From DASUAS01 sp963720765 (GTDB lineage: Bacteria > Actinomycetota > Acidimicrobiia > IMCC26256 > DASPTH01): a stretch of DNA of 64,000 nt. Location of the stretch: contig CAVRGS010000002.1 in assembly GCA_963720765.1 (NCBI GenBank), positions 62,001-126,000 of the forward strand, in the 5' to 3' direction. The position numbers were made by a program, and so were the translations under genes. Every line of letters starts with the position of its first letter. Position 1 is the first letter of the stretch. The notes under the pieces were generated by a model. It saw nothing but the letters and a program-made list of their open reading frames with translations, ran no database searches and had not been told where the DNA came from. Below are positions 1-8,968 of this stretch, piece after piece.

Positions 1-1089
1 CCGGCGCCGCGGGGCGCGGCGCATCCGCACCAGCCCGCTCGGTGCACCGGGGTCGACGAGCAGCAGCGTCTCGGGCGCGACCGTCCGCACGCCCTGCGCG
101 GTGCGCGTCGCACCGGCGACCGACGTGTACCAGCTCTGGCCCGTGTCGGCGCGCTCGAAGGCGCCGGAGCCCCGTACGCGGTCGGCGGCGTGGGCGGTGC
201 CCGGCCAGCCGGCGAGCTCCGGGAGCACCGCGGCGCGCACGCCGTAGACCCGTGAATCCACGGAGAAGCCGATCTCGCCGAGCGCGTTCTGCTCGACGCC
301 GAGGTGCACGGGGACGGCCGGGCGTCCGTCGGCGACGGCCAGGGGTCGCATCATCGGATGGGGGGCTGCGCCCCAGGCGCCGGGCAACGCGCTGGCGAAG
401 TACGTCACCGCGTCCTCCCGCACGATCACGAAAAGGTGGAACGAGATGTTGGTGATGCGCTCGGCCACGGGCAGCTGCCCACCGCCGACACGCGCGGTCA
501 GCTCGCCGTTGCCGACCCCCGTCCCTCGTACGAGGAAGGCCGCGAGGAGGTCGTCGGGCGACGCGGGCGCCGGGACCGCGAAGAACCCCACGGCGAGGTT
601 CTCGTTCAGGAGCGAGTCGGGAGGTCGGCGCCAGTGCTGCACCCACTCACCGAGGCGGCGGTGCACGGGCATCCGTCGCCGGTCGGTGAGCAACTCGGGG
701 ATGCGGCGCGCCAGCAGTCGTGTGTGGCTCCCGCGCAGCCAGCTCAGCAGCTGCGAGCGCATGCTGCGGATCCCGTAGCTCTCGGACGCATGGTGGCCGT
801 TGAGCACGTGCACCGCGGCCGAGAGCCCGGGTTCGGGCAGGAACGGTCCGTACGCCAGCGCGCAGCGTGCCCATCCGGGCGTGCGCAACGGCGAGATGCG
901 GAGCGCCCCGTCGTCAACCCCGAGCCGGTGTTCGACGTCGACGCCGAGTCGCACGTGACCACCGGCTGTCGAACCGAGCACCGCACCGGCGCGCCGGTCG
1001 GTGGCGAAGTCGTCCGCCAGGAGGACCCGAACCGATGACGACGCGCCGGCGTCAGGGATGGTCGCGCCCGGCGCGCCCGGATCGTCCAT
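1..1089 (-). CDS. Uncharacterised protein, 3' end outside the window
   Basis: An uninterrupted minus-strand frame runs from an ATG at 1089 to the window edge with no stop, giving at least 363 residues. It has strong G/C third-position bias, whereas the plus-strand frames here read as Arg/Ala-rich low-complexity protein. The sequence is rich in short hydrophobic strands and Gly/Asp turns. It reads like a beta-sandwich protein, with a probable helical linker around residues 115-165 (RSQLLSWLRGSHTRLL). No signal peptide or transmembrane segment is visible in this part. The start lies 6 nt after the stop of the G8-domain gene, so the two are probably cotranscribed and this one may share its role at the envelope. 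I do not recognise the family and assign no function. Confidence 0.6.
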   Translation of the reverse strand, partial: MDDPGAPGATIPDAGASSSVRVLLADDFATDRRAGAVLGSTAGGHVRLGVDVEHRLGVDDGALRISPLRTPGWARCALAYGPFLPEPGLSAAVHVLNGHHASESYGIRSMRSQLLSWLRGSHTRLLARRIPELLTDRRRMPVHRRLGEWVQHWRRPPDSLLNENLAVGFFAVPAPASPDDLLAAFLVRGTGVGNGELTARVGGGQLPVAERITNISFHLFVIVREDAVTYFASALPGAWGAAPHPMMRPLAVADGRPAVPVHLGVEQNALGEIGFSVDSRVYGVRAAVLPELAGWPGTAHAADRVRGSGAFERADTGQSWYTSVAGATRTAQGVRTVAPETLLLVDPGAPSGLVRMRRAPRRR

Positions 1090-1095
1090 GACCGG

Positions 1096-3000
1096 TCACG
1101 AGCTCGAGACGGCGGCGTTCCACTTCGCCGTAGCAGCGCCGCCGGTGCCGAGCCGGCGCAGGAAGACGTGCCCGTGGGTCGCGTCCTGGACCTCGACGAC
1201 GGCCTTGCGACCGATCCCGGAGTCGAGCCAGAACTCGTTGCCACTGAACGTGCAGTCCTGCATCAGCACGGCATTCGGTCGTTCGTCGTTGTGCGGGATC
1301 ATCGTGTAGGCCGCCTTCTTCGCCCCCGTGAAGACGCACGAACGGTACAGCGTCTTGCCGAAGGGACCCACCGCGTTGCCGTCGAAGCTCGTGACCGCGT
1401 AGTCGGTGCCCGAGGCGTCGAACAGCATCCGGTCGAACACCAGGCCGTTGGTCGACGCCGCCGACACGGCCGACACGGTCATCGCCGCCGACCCGTTCCC
1501 GACCAGCTGGCAGTCGGCGTAGTGGTAGACGTTGCCGTAGGCACCGTGGCTCACGCCCACGTCGTTGCGGTAGCCGATGAAGCGCGTGATGACGTGGGCG
1601 AGGTCGTCGTTCTGCCACACGCGGGCGCCGGCTTCGGCGCAGTGGTGGGCGAGGTCGTCCTCGAACACCCAGACCGACTCGGAGTCGGCGTCCCAGAAGT
1701 AGCCCGAGCCGTCGACGCCTACGGCCACGCAGTTGCGCGCAGTGTTCTTGCCGTTGGGGCCCGCACCGTGGATGAAGCCCGCGTTCGTGTACTTGAACGG
1801 CTCGTTCTTCTTCGTCGCCGACGCCACGCACCCGTCGTACAGCACGTCCGCGGATTCCGTCGTGGGATCCCACCAGTACGCAGGATCTGTCGTGTTGTGG
1901 GCCACGCAGTCGCGGAAGGTGATGCCGTTGCTGACGTGCGGCACGAACGCGTGGGCGCCGCCGTCGCGCACGACGCACGACTCGACGATCGATCCGCGCG
2001 AGCCGTCCATGCAGTGGTGGAAGTGCACCCCGTAGCGACCGAGCACGTCGTGGGCCTCGCCCGAAGGCCCCTGCTGCGGCCCGAGGTGCTGGAAGGTCGC
2101 GTTGCGCAGGTTCTGCTGCATCATCGAGTGGATGAAGACGTGGGCCTTCTTGCCGGGTTGGCCGGTGATCATCACGTTGCGTGTCATGTTGAGCAGCTCG
2201 GCCCCGAACTGCTTGCCCCGCCCGACGTCGAAGAGGGGACGGGCCGTCGCGACGGCGATGTCGAAGGTCACGGTGCGGCCCGAGATCGCGGCGACGTGCA
2301 CGGTCTCGAAGCCGCCACCGTCGGAAGGGGTGATCGTGAGCTCGTCACCGACCTGCCAACCAGTCGGGTCGCGGTCGAGGAGCGCGCTGCGACCGCCGGC
2401 CGCGATCGGGGCGATCGCCCGCGCCCAGCCCTCGCGCGTCGAGCCGTCGACGTGGAGCATGCCGTCGTCCACGACCCACAGCCCGATGTCGGAGTCGAGC
2501 GGCGACATCCCGCCGCCGACGAACTTGCTCTCGTCGACGCCCGAGAACAGCAGTCGGTGCTGCACCGAGGCCTGGACCGGCTGCATGAAGAGCATGCCCT
2601 GCACGATCACGTTGCCCCGTGACTCGAGCACGTGCGACGCGGCCGGATCGAAGGTCAGCATGCCGCCGGGCGCGATCCTCAGCGATCCCACGACGGGGTT
2701 GGTGTCGAGCAGCACGGCCTGGTCGATCACGACCGCGTCACCCGTGCGCGGCACCGAACCACCCCACGTGCCGGGGTCGCTCCACTTGCGGACGACTGTC
2801 TCGGCGGTCTCGCGGCGCGGCACGGTGGTCGTGGTGGTGCTCGTCGTGGTCGAGGTCGAAGACGTGGAGGTGGACGGCGGGCGCGTGGTGGACGGCGGCG
2901 GGCTCGCGGAGGGCGCGGCGAGGGGCCGGCAGCCTGCCGCGGCCGTGACGACCAGCCCGCCGAGGCCGTACCGCAGCATTCTCCGCCGGGAGATCTCCAT
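1096..3000 (-). CDS. G8-domain, right-handed beta-helix lipoprotein
   Basis: This is a secreted or lipid-anchored protein of about 634 residues. The N-terminus has a twin-arginine-like start (SRRRMLR), a hydrophobic stretch and a lipobox-like AAAGC, followed by a Ser/Thr/Pro linker. Next comes a G8 domain (WSDPGTWGGSVPRTGDAVVI, then a strand-rich segment). The rest is a right-handed parallel beta-helix with repeated short strands and conserved His/Asp positions (HFHHCMDGS). G8 domains occur in extracellular proteins and polysaccharide-active beta-helix proteins, so binding or cleavage of a glycan is plausible but unproven. Two adjacent ATGs exist (3003 and 3000). AGGAG lies 5 nt before the second, which I chose; an upstream in-frame extension to 3165 lacks a signal peptide. 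It is divergent from the acyltransferase gene across 119 nt. Confidence 0.8.
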   Translation of the reverse strand: MEISRRRMLRYGLGGLVVTAAAGCRPLAAPSASPPPSTTRPPSTSTSSTSTTTSTTTTTVPRRETAETVVRKWSDPGTWGGSVPRTGDAVVIDQAVLLDTNPVVGSLRIAPGGMLTFDPAASHVLESRGNVIVQGMLFMQPVQASVQHRLLFSGVDESKFVGGGMSPLDSDIGLWVVDDGMLHVDGSTREGWARAIAPIAAGGRSALLDRDPTGWQVGDELTITPSDGGGFETVHVAAISGRTVTFDIAVATARPLFDVGRGKQFGAELLNMTRNVMITGQPGKKAHVFIHSMMQQNLRNATFQHLGPQQGPSGEAHDVLGRYGVHFHHCMDGSRGSIVESCVVRDGGAHAFVPHVSNGITFRDCVAHNTTDPAYWWDPTTESADVLYDGCVASATKKNEPFKYTNAGFIHGAGPNGKNTARNCVAVGVDGSGYFWDADSESVWVFEDDLAHHCAEAGARVWQNDDLAHVITRFIGYRNDVGVSHGAYGNVYHYADCQLVGNGSAAMTVSAVSAASTNGLVFDRMLFDASGTDYAVTSFDGNAVGPFGKTLYRSCVFTGAKKAAYTMIPHNDERPNAVLMQDCTFSGNEFWLDSGIGRKAVVEVQDATHGHVFLRRLGTGGAATAKWNAAVSSS

Positions 3001-3119
3001 CATCGCTCCTGCGTCGTCATCGTGGCCCAAGCCGTATCGACCCGTCGCCGAGAGGAGTTGAGCCGAACGTAGCCGTCGCCCGACCGGACCGCTGGGCGCG
3101 AGCCCTACGCTGGTGCTCC

Positions 3120-4300
3120 ATGGGTGGGGCGGTTCCCGGTTCGGTCGAGTCCAGCGCGCCTGCACGCCTTGAGTACCAGCCGTCGCTGGACGGGATCCGT
3201 GCAGTTGCCGTGGTTTCGGTCGTTGTCTTCCACTTCTTCACGCGCGGTGCATCCGGTGGCTACCTGGGCGTCGACATGTTCTTCGTCCTCTCCGGCTACC
3301 TCATCTCCACGCTGCTGCTGATCGAGTGGAGGAACGGGACCTCGATCGACCTCCGGGCGTTCTGGGCCCGCCGGGCGCGGCGACTGCTCCCGGCTCTCCT
3401 GCTGATGCTGACCGCGGTCGCGGTGTGGTCGGCGTTCGCGCTCGACGCGGCCCGGAAGAACTCCGTCCGTGGACAGGGCCTGTCGGCGCTCTTCTACGGC
3501 GCGAACTGGTACCTGATCTTCGGCGGCGAGTCGGTGATCAACCGCGCCGGGGTCTCTCGCCGCTCTTCCACACGTGGTCGCTGGCGATCGAGGAGCAGTT
3601 CTACCTGGTCTGGCCCCTCGTGGTGCTCTTCTGCCTCTACCGGTGGCGCGGATCACTGCGTCCGCTCGCGATCGTCGCCGCGGTCGTGAGCGTCGTCTCG
3701 GTCGTCCTGATGCCGCTCCTGTTCGTACCGGGCAACGAAGGCCGGGCGTACCTCGCGACCGACACACGCGCGCACCAGCTCCTCATCGGTGCGCTCCTCG
3801 CCATGGCGTTGCGCACCGACACGCTCCGCGCGCTCAGCGAACGGTGGGCACCACGCGTCGCGCCGTTCGCCGCGCTGGCCATCGCCGCTGCGGTCCTCTT
3901 CGCTCCCGGCCCCGAGACGAGCCGGTTCCTCTACGACGGCGGTTCGCTGGGCTTCGCGGTGTGCGTGGCCGTGGTGATCGCGGCGGTGATGGCTCCGGGC
4001 CGCTCGTGGCTGAAGGCGCTGCTCGCGTTGGCACCGCTCGTGTGGGTGGGACGCATCTCCTACGGGATCTACCTGTGGCACGTGCCGATCCGGGCGATGA
4101 TCTCGAACTCCGAGACCGGGCTGCACGGGCCCTGGTTGCTCGTGGCCCGTGTCGTCGCGACCCTCGCGGTGGCGGCCCTCTCGTTCTTCCTCGTCGAGAT
4201 GCCGATCCGACGGGGACTCGTCGGTGGCCGCCTGGCCTTGTGGGCGACCCCTCTCGCCGTCGCGGGGGTGGCGTCCGCGATCCTCATCGCCACGCGCTGA
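3120..4300 (+). CDS. Acyltransferase 3 (OafA/YrhL-like), frameshifted
   Basis: An integral membrane acyltransferase of the acyltransferase-3 family, which O-acylates cell-surface glycans or other extracytoplasmic acceptors. The family signatures are clear: PSLDGIRAVAVVSVVVFHFF with the conserved His, then YLGVDMFFVLSGYLIS, RRARRLLPAL, SPLFHTWSLAIEEQFYLVWP, and near the C-terminus VGRISYGIYLWHVP. About ten membrane helices are expected. The reading frame moves by one base near 3550-3560, between NRAG and SPLFHTWSL, consistent with one missing base. Both halves are well conserved, so this is most likely one gene with a sequencing error. Without correction it would give a truncated protein of about 190 residues. 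The family is certain; the acceptor is unknown. The neighbours suggest modification of an envelope polysaccharide. Confidence 0.88.
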
Positions 4301-4342
4301 CCCGCGGCGGCCACCGCTGGATCGGGGTCTACCCTCGCCGCG

Positions 4343-5680
4343 GTGCGCCCGCATCGGGGCCCCGTCGCCCGCACGTGGTTCGTCCTTCCCGTCCTCCTGG
4401 TGGTGGTCGCGACCGCGACCGCCACGTTGGCCGGAGTCGCCGAGGCCGCGTGGAGCAGGGCCCCTTGCCCGAAGACCGGTGCAGCCGCACCGGTGAGCGG
4501 GCCCTCGAGCACCTTGACCGTCGTCCAGTCTCGCGGTACGAACCGGGCGGGGATCGCGATGGCTCGCTACCCGCGTCCCGACCGGGCGCCCGGCGGCACG
4601 AACCCGTGGTCGCAGTGGGGCCAGGGGCTCGTGCTGCCCGACGGCCGCTTCGTGTCGGCGATGGGTGACCATCGGGGTGTCGACGGCAACTCGTACCTGT
4701 TCGTCTTCGAGCCGCGCACGGGGAAGCTGACCCGCTTCACCGACGTCATGTCGCACGTCGATCACCAGGACGGGGCGTGGGGCTACGGCAAGATCCACGC
4801 GCAGATCGTCCCCGGACCGTGCGGAGAGGCGTACGTCGCGACCTACTGGGGCTCGCGCACGGATCTCGCCTACACGAACGGGTACGAGGGCGACCTGCTG
4901 TTCCGCCTCGATCCTTCCGACCTCTCGCTCGAGTCGCTGGGGACCCCGCTCCCGAAGCACGGCATCCCGTCGCTCGCGTCCCTCGGACGAAACGGCTTGA
5001 TCTACGGCGAGGCCGCGCTGCCCGTCGGCCCCGATCCGAAGCGCGAGCACGACCAGGGCGCGTTCTTCGTCTACGACGCGCGCCGCCGGCAGGTCGTGTT
5101 CCGGTCCGACGATCCCGAGCACTCGGAGTTCCGCAACGTCATGCTCGACGCCAAGGGTCGTGCGTACGTCGCCGGTGAAGACGGTGAACTGCTCGTGTAC
5201 GAGCCCGGTTCCGACGCGCTGCGTCCGCTCGGTGTGCGTCTGCCAGGGGGCGGGGCGCTGCGGGCGAGCACCCGCCCCGCCCCCGACGGCACCGTGTACG
5301 GCGTGACCGAGAACCCCGACCGCTTCTTCGCGCTCTCCTCGGACGGCACCGTCCGGTCGCTCGGCACACCGCGGGGGTACACCGCGTCGCTCGCGCTCGC
5401 GCCCGACGGTTCGAAGTTCTTCTACGTCCCCGGCGCGCACGGGGACGCGTTCGAGCAGGGCACACCGGTGATCGCGGTCGACACCGACCGCGGCGAACAG
5501 ACCGTGGTCGCCCAGTTGAACGATCTGGCCGAGGACCATCTCGGGCTGACCCTGGGCGGGAGCTACGACCTCGCCGTCGCCGACAAGGGGACCACGCTCT
5601 ACGTCGGACTGAACGCGGGGAAGAAGCGGGACGACCCGTGGGGAGAGGTCGTGCTGACGGTCGTCACGCTGCCCTCGTGA
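4343..5680 (+). CDS. Secreted beta-propeller-like protein
   Basis: A 445-residue protein starting at GTG. It has an N-terminal hydrophobic signal or anchor (VARTWFVLPVLLVVVATATA, residues about 8-27) and then repeating blades with the pattern hydrophobic strand, D-G/D-S, strand. Examples are YLFVFEPRTGKLTRF, GDLLFRLDPSDLSLESLG and RAYVAGEDGELLVYEPGSD. The look is of a seven-bladed, NHL/SGL- or YncE-like propeller. No catalytic motif is evident. It lies 42 nt after the acyltransferase and 2 nt before the next gene (TGAGGATG), so the two secreted propeller proteins are probably cotranscribed. An extracellular binding or sensing role is inference; the fold assignment is moderately secure. Confidence 0.65.
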   Translation: MRPHRGPVARTWFVLPVLLVVVATATATLAGVAEAAWSRAPCPKTGAAAPVSGPSSTLTVVQSRGTNRAGIAMARYPRPDRAPGGTNPWSQWGQGLVLPDGRFVSAMGDHRGVDGNSYLFVFEPRTGKLTRFTDVMSHVDHQDGAWGYGKIHAQIVPGPCGEAYVATYWGSRTDLAYTNGYEGDLLFRLDPSDLSLESLGTPLPKHGIPSLASLGRNGLIYGEAALPVGPDPKREHDQGAFFVYDARRRQVVFRSDDPEHSEFRNVMLDAKGRAYVAGEDGELLVYEPGSDALRPLGVRLPGGGALRASTRPAPDGTVYGVTENPDRFFALSSDGTVRSLGTPRGYTASLALAPDGSKFFYVPGAHGDAFEQGTPVIAVDTDRGEQTVVAQLNDLAEDHLGLTLGGSYDLAVADKGTTLYVGLNAGKKRDDPWGEVVLTVVTLPS

Positions 5681-5682
5681 GG

Positions 5683-7386
5683 ATGACTCGCGGAGTTGTC
5701 GTCATCGTGCTCTCGTTCGCCGCGAGCTTCGCGGTGCCCGGGGGCACATCGCGCACCACGGCCGTCGCGGCGAGCAGGATCGCGTGTGCCGCACAGCGCA
5801 TCTACGGCGCGACCCCGGCCGGGGCGGACGCGGGGATCCGCTTCGTCGACGCGACGGATGCATGGGGCGCGGACGTGCCGCTGCGCGGCATGCTCGCTCA
5901 CGCGGTCGCGACCGGCGACGTGAACGGCGACGGCTGGACCGACATGTTCGTCGGGACCTTCGCCGACCGCCCAGTGGCCGACTACGCGGTCCGTGGTGCC
6001 GACGGGCCGTCGCCCGACCGCCTGCTGCTCGGCGGCCCGGGCGGCTTCCGCGACGACCCGGCGTTCCCCGGGAGCCGAGGACGGACGAGTGGTGCCGCGT
6101 TCGCCGACCTCGACGGCGACGGCGACCTCGACCTCGTCGTCGCCCGCAACGTCCGCGACTGGGACCGCGGCCGGAGACCGAGCGAGGTCCTGCGCAACGA
6201 CGGTGGGGGGCGCTTCACTCCCGTGGCCACGCTCGACTCGCCGAGCGGTGCCCGCTCGATCGGCCTCCTCGACGTGGACGGCGACGGTCGCACCGACCTC
6301 TTCGTGACCGAAGACCGGTGGTCCGGCGGCTCGAGCGCGCTGTTGCACAACGAAGGCGACTTCCGGTTCCGCGACACCACGGCGGAGGCCGGCTTGCCGA
6401 CCGACGTCGTCGGCATGGGCGTCGCCACTGCGGACCTCACCGGCGACGGTGCGCCGGACCTGTTCGTCGCGGGGTCGAACCGCCTGTTCGCCAACGACGG
6501 CCACGGACGGTTCCGCGAGGTGCGCACGTCGACGTTCCGCTGGCGGACGTACGGCACCGAGGACGACCCGGCCGGGGTCGCCGCCAGCGACGTCGACCAC
6601 GACGGCCGCATCGACTTGGTCGTCGGGCAGCACTACGGCAGCACGATCGATCTCGGGAAGCGGGTGCCGGTGCGTCTCTATCTCAACACAGGCGACGATG
6701 GCTCCGGAGCGCCGGCATTTCGCGACGTCACGGAAGCTGCGGGATTGGTCGGTCTCTCGACGCGCGCACCCCACGTCGAGATCGCCGATTTCGATGCCGA
6801 CGGCTGGCCCGACATCTTGGCCAGCGCGGCGACCGACGGGACGACGCCGATGGTCTTCCGAAACCTCGGGGTCCGCGATGGCGCTCCGCGGTTCGTGGCC
6901 ACGGCATCTCAGCGATCTCAGCGGTACTGGCCGTCAGGCGCGGTGCTCGACGCGAACCACGACGGTCGCCTCGATCTCGTGCTCGCCGACTTCGACGCTC
7001 GACGCCCGACGCTCGTGCTACAGAACTCGAGCGGTGCTGGCCATTGGCTCGCCGTGGAAGCCGAGCCCGGTACCCGTGTGGAAGTGTTTGACGACGGCGG
7101 CGACCGCGCGTTGGTCGCGGCGACGGTGATAGACGGAGCTACCGGGTTCGGCGCCGGATCCGGCCCTGTCGCGTGGTTCGGTATGGGCCCCGTCGCGGGC
7201 CCGGTCGAAGTACGAGGCACTCGTGCCGATGGGCGGCTCTTCCGCCTCGAGCGCGTGCCGGTCGATCGCGTCGTGGCTGTCTCGTGTCGTTCGCTGCTCT
7301 CAGCGGCTTCTCCGATGCGAGCACGAGCGCCGGTTCAGACGTCGGGTTCACGGCTGCGGCGCCTCGCACCGCGGACTGCACCGTGA
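5683..7386 (+). CDS. CRTAC1-like FG-GAP/VCBS-repeat secreted protein with UnbV-like C-terminus
   Basis: A 567-residue exported protein. The ATG at 5683 follows the preceding stop by 2 nt and gives a clean signal sequence (TRGVVVIVLSFAASFAVPGG). The body has at least seven FG-GAP/VCBS-type repeats with calcium-binding loops of the form DVNGDGWTD, DLDGDGDLD, DVDGDGRTD, DHDGRID, DFDADGWPD and DANHDGRLD. The last ~100 residues (GHWLAVEAEPGTRVEVFDDG onward) look like the ASPIC/UnbV domain, the usual architecture of the bacterial CRTAC1 family. Such proteins form Ca-stabilised integrin-alpha-like propellers and are thought to bind surface carbohydrate or protein. No enzymatic residue set is visible. 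It is probably in an operon with the preceding propeller gene. Confidence 0.82.
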   Translation: MTRGVVVIVLSFAASFAVPGGTSRTTAVAASRIACAAQRIYGATPAGADAGIRFVDATDAWGADVPLRGMLAHAVATGDVNGDGWTDMFVGTFADRPVADYAVRGADGPSPDRLLLGGPGGFRDDPAFPGSRGRTSGAAFADLDGDGDLDLVVARNVRDWDRGRRPSEVLRNDGGGRFTPVATLDSPSGARSIGLLDVDGDGRTDLFVTEDRWSGGSSALLHNEGDFRFRDTTAEAGLPTDVVGMGVATADLTGDGAPDLFVAGSNRLFANDGHGRFREVRTSTFRWRTYGTEDDPAGVAASDVDHDGRIDLVVGQHYGSTIDLGKRVPVRLYLNTGDDGSGAPAFRDVTEAAGLVGLSTRAPHVEIADFDADGWPDILASAATDGTTPMVFRNLGVRDGAPRFVATASQRSQRYWPSGAVLDANHDGRLDLVLADFDARRPTLVLQNSSGAGHWLAVEAEPGTRVEVFDDGGDRALVAATVIDGATGFGAGSGPVAWFGMGPVAGPVEVRGTRADGRLFRLERVPVDRVVAVSCRSLLSAASPMRARAPVQTSGSRLRRLAPRTAP

Positions 7387-7465
7387 GCTCGGTGGCGTCG
7401 GGAGTGAGTGTTCGAACGTCCCGCCCGGGAGACGCTTCGAGCTTGTCGTCGAGCTCGCTCCGAAA

Positions 7466-7984
7466 TCATGGGGTCGGATCGCCACGACCCGCATGTTCCG
7501 CCCTGTCGTCGTGCGGGACGCCGAGCGCGCCCGGATGCACTCCGAACGTCGCCAGCATCTGTCGCATCGTCGATGGATCGGTGCCGAAGAGCATCGCCAT
7601 GAACTCGCAATCCGACTGGCGGACCTCGACCGGTGCCTCCGCGGGGAAGCGACGGACGGAGCGGACGTATATCGCGTATCGACCGAGAGCCGCGAGCCTG
7701 GATTCATCCCATCTCTCCGGTGGTGCGGAACGCTCGGCTTCGTGGATCGCAGTCAGATCGATCTCCACCGCGCTCCCGAGGATCTCGTCGACCCCGACCC
7801 CGAGCACCTGCGCCAGCCGGAACAGCCGGGTCACCGAGATCGTGCGCTCGTCCCGCTCGTAGGCGCCGAGCGCCGAAGCCTTGAACTCGCCGTTCGTGCG
7901 CCGCTCCACGTCGTGCAGCGTCAAGCCGAGCGCTTGGCGACGTTGCCGAAGTCGATCCCCGGTGCTCACCGGGTCTGGGGGCAT
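7466..7984 (-). CDS. BldD-like XRE-family transcriptional regulator
   Basis: A 172-residue DNA-binding regulator. Residues about 10-70 form an XRE-type helix-turn-helix (RLRQRRQALGLTLHDVERRT, then ALGAYERDERTISVTRLFRL) that closely matches Streptomyces BldD. Residues about 95-152 match BldD's C-terminal domain, which in Streptomyces binds tetrameric c-di-GMP through an RGD-x8-RxxD signature. Here the second half is kept (R122-Q-S-D125) but the first reads R111-R-F113 instead of RGD, so the key Asp is replaced by Phe. I chose the ATG at 7984; the 42 residues upstream lack conservation. It is convergent with the CRTAC1-like gene. Family assignment is strong. Response to c-di-GMP is doubtful from the motif. 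Confidence 0.85.
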   Translation of the reverse strand: MPPDPVSTGDRLRQRRQALGLTLHDVERRTNGEFKASALGAYERDERTISVTRLFRLAQVLGVGVDEILGSAVEIDLTAIHEAERSAPPERWDESRLAALGRYAIYVRSVRRFPAEAPVEVRQSDCEFMAMLFGTDPSTMRQMLATFGVHPGALGVPHDDRAEHAGRGDPTP

Positions 7985-8356
7985 CACGATTGCTCCGCCA
8001 CTGAGATCCCGCCGTCCGCCCTTGTTCCCGCGCCTCGGCTGCGCGCCGTGGCGATGCCAGAGTAACGGGGGGTGCAGTACGACGAGGGGACCCTGCTGAG
8101 GCCCGTGCATGCTGGCTCGGCGCGTTCGTGGTGTGCTTCCTCGGCGACTGTCGGGTGTGGCTGTCCGTGCCGCGCTGGTCGCTCTGACAAGGTCCGTGTC
8201 CGAGCGATCGTGCCATGTTGACGCTGCGCCCGCCGGTGGAGTGCCGGCCGACGGGCGTCGGCTTCGACGGTGTCCACGACGGTCGTTCCGACGTGTTCCT
8301 CGGGGAGTTCGACGCCAGCCGGTCCTCGCTCGCGACGCCGTGACGATCGGGGCCGC
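7985..8356. other. Intergenic region without a supported gene
   Basis: About 370 nt lie between the BldD-like gene and the next minus-strand gene. The frames open here are Arg-rich shadows without a start context or a recognisable domain. The part nearest 7984 should hold the BldD-like promoter. I see no palindrome or RNA structure I can defend. Confidence 0.4.
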
Positions 8357-8782
8357 TCAGGCCGGGTCGCGACTCCCGCGGACGCCGGTCGATCGAGAGC
8401 TCACGGTCTCGTGTGCGGGCTGACTGGTCGGGGCGTCGTCGAGTGCCGAGGTGTGCAGCCTCACGACGAACTCCTTCCGGTACCCGGGTTCGTGCAGCAG
8501 CGCGTCGATGGTTTGCGTCGAGTTGCAGAAGCGCTCTGTGACGTCCTGACGCTCTCCTGCTCCGGTGCGGCGAGCGTCCCTCCCGCGGAGCACGACACGA
8601 GCGGTGATCGCGGCGAACGCGATCAGCGCCGCGAGGGCGACCACGAGCAGGCGAACGGGGTCTCCGGCTGGACGCGACGCGAAGATCGGTGCCAGCACGG
8701 CGAGGAAGCACAGGGGCAGGAGCAGCCCCGCTGCGCTCTCGCGTCGTCGATGTCCGGATCTCACGGAGTGAAGGTGCACCAC
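8357..8782 (-). CDS. Small two-helix membrane protein, unknown
   Basis: A 141-residue protein with two adjacent hydrophobic helices (about residues 17-36, GLLLPLCFLAVLAPIFASRP, and 43-64, RLLVVALAALIAFAAITARV). A soluble C-terminal tail of about 70 residues contains YRKEFVVRLHTSALDD. No known domain is recognised. It sits downstream of the FlaA1/CapD-like gene on the same strand, separated by about 190 nt, so it may be a late member of the polysaccharide cluster. The start is not supported by a good ribosome-binding site, and the tail becomes low-complexity, so the exact ends are uncertain. Confidence 0.45.
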   Translation of the reverse strand: MVHLHSVRSGHRRRESAAGLLLPLCFLAVLAPIFASRPAGDPVRLLVVALAALIAFAAITARVVLRGRDARRTGAGERQDVTERFCNSTQTIDALLHEPGYRKEFVVRLHTSALDDAPTSQPAHETVSSRSTGVRGSRDPA

Positions 8783-8968
8783 TCGCCTCTCCCCCGGCTG
8801 TGGATGGTCGCGACCATGTTGTCTGATCTACCCGTACGGCGCGCGGATGATGCTTCGGACCCGTCTGCTCTGCGCGACGGCAGATCTGGACGAAACCGCC
8901 AGATTCACCCACCCCGTCGAATTGGGTGTGTGCGTGACGATAGCGCGGCGCTCGCGACCGCGCCCGGG

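Noticed and set aside
3653..5539. Long minus-strand frame of 628 residues
   Set aside because: It is Arg/Glu/Asp-rich, without domains, and fully antisense to the acyltransferase and propeller genes.
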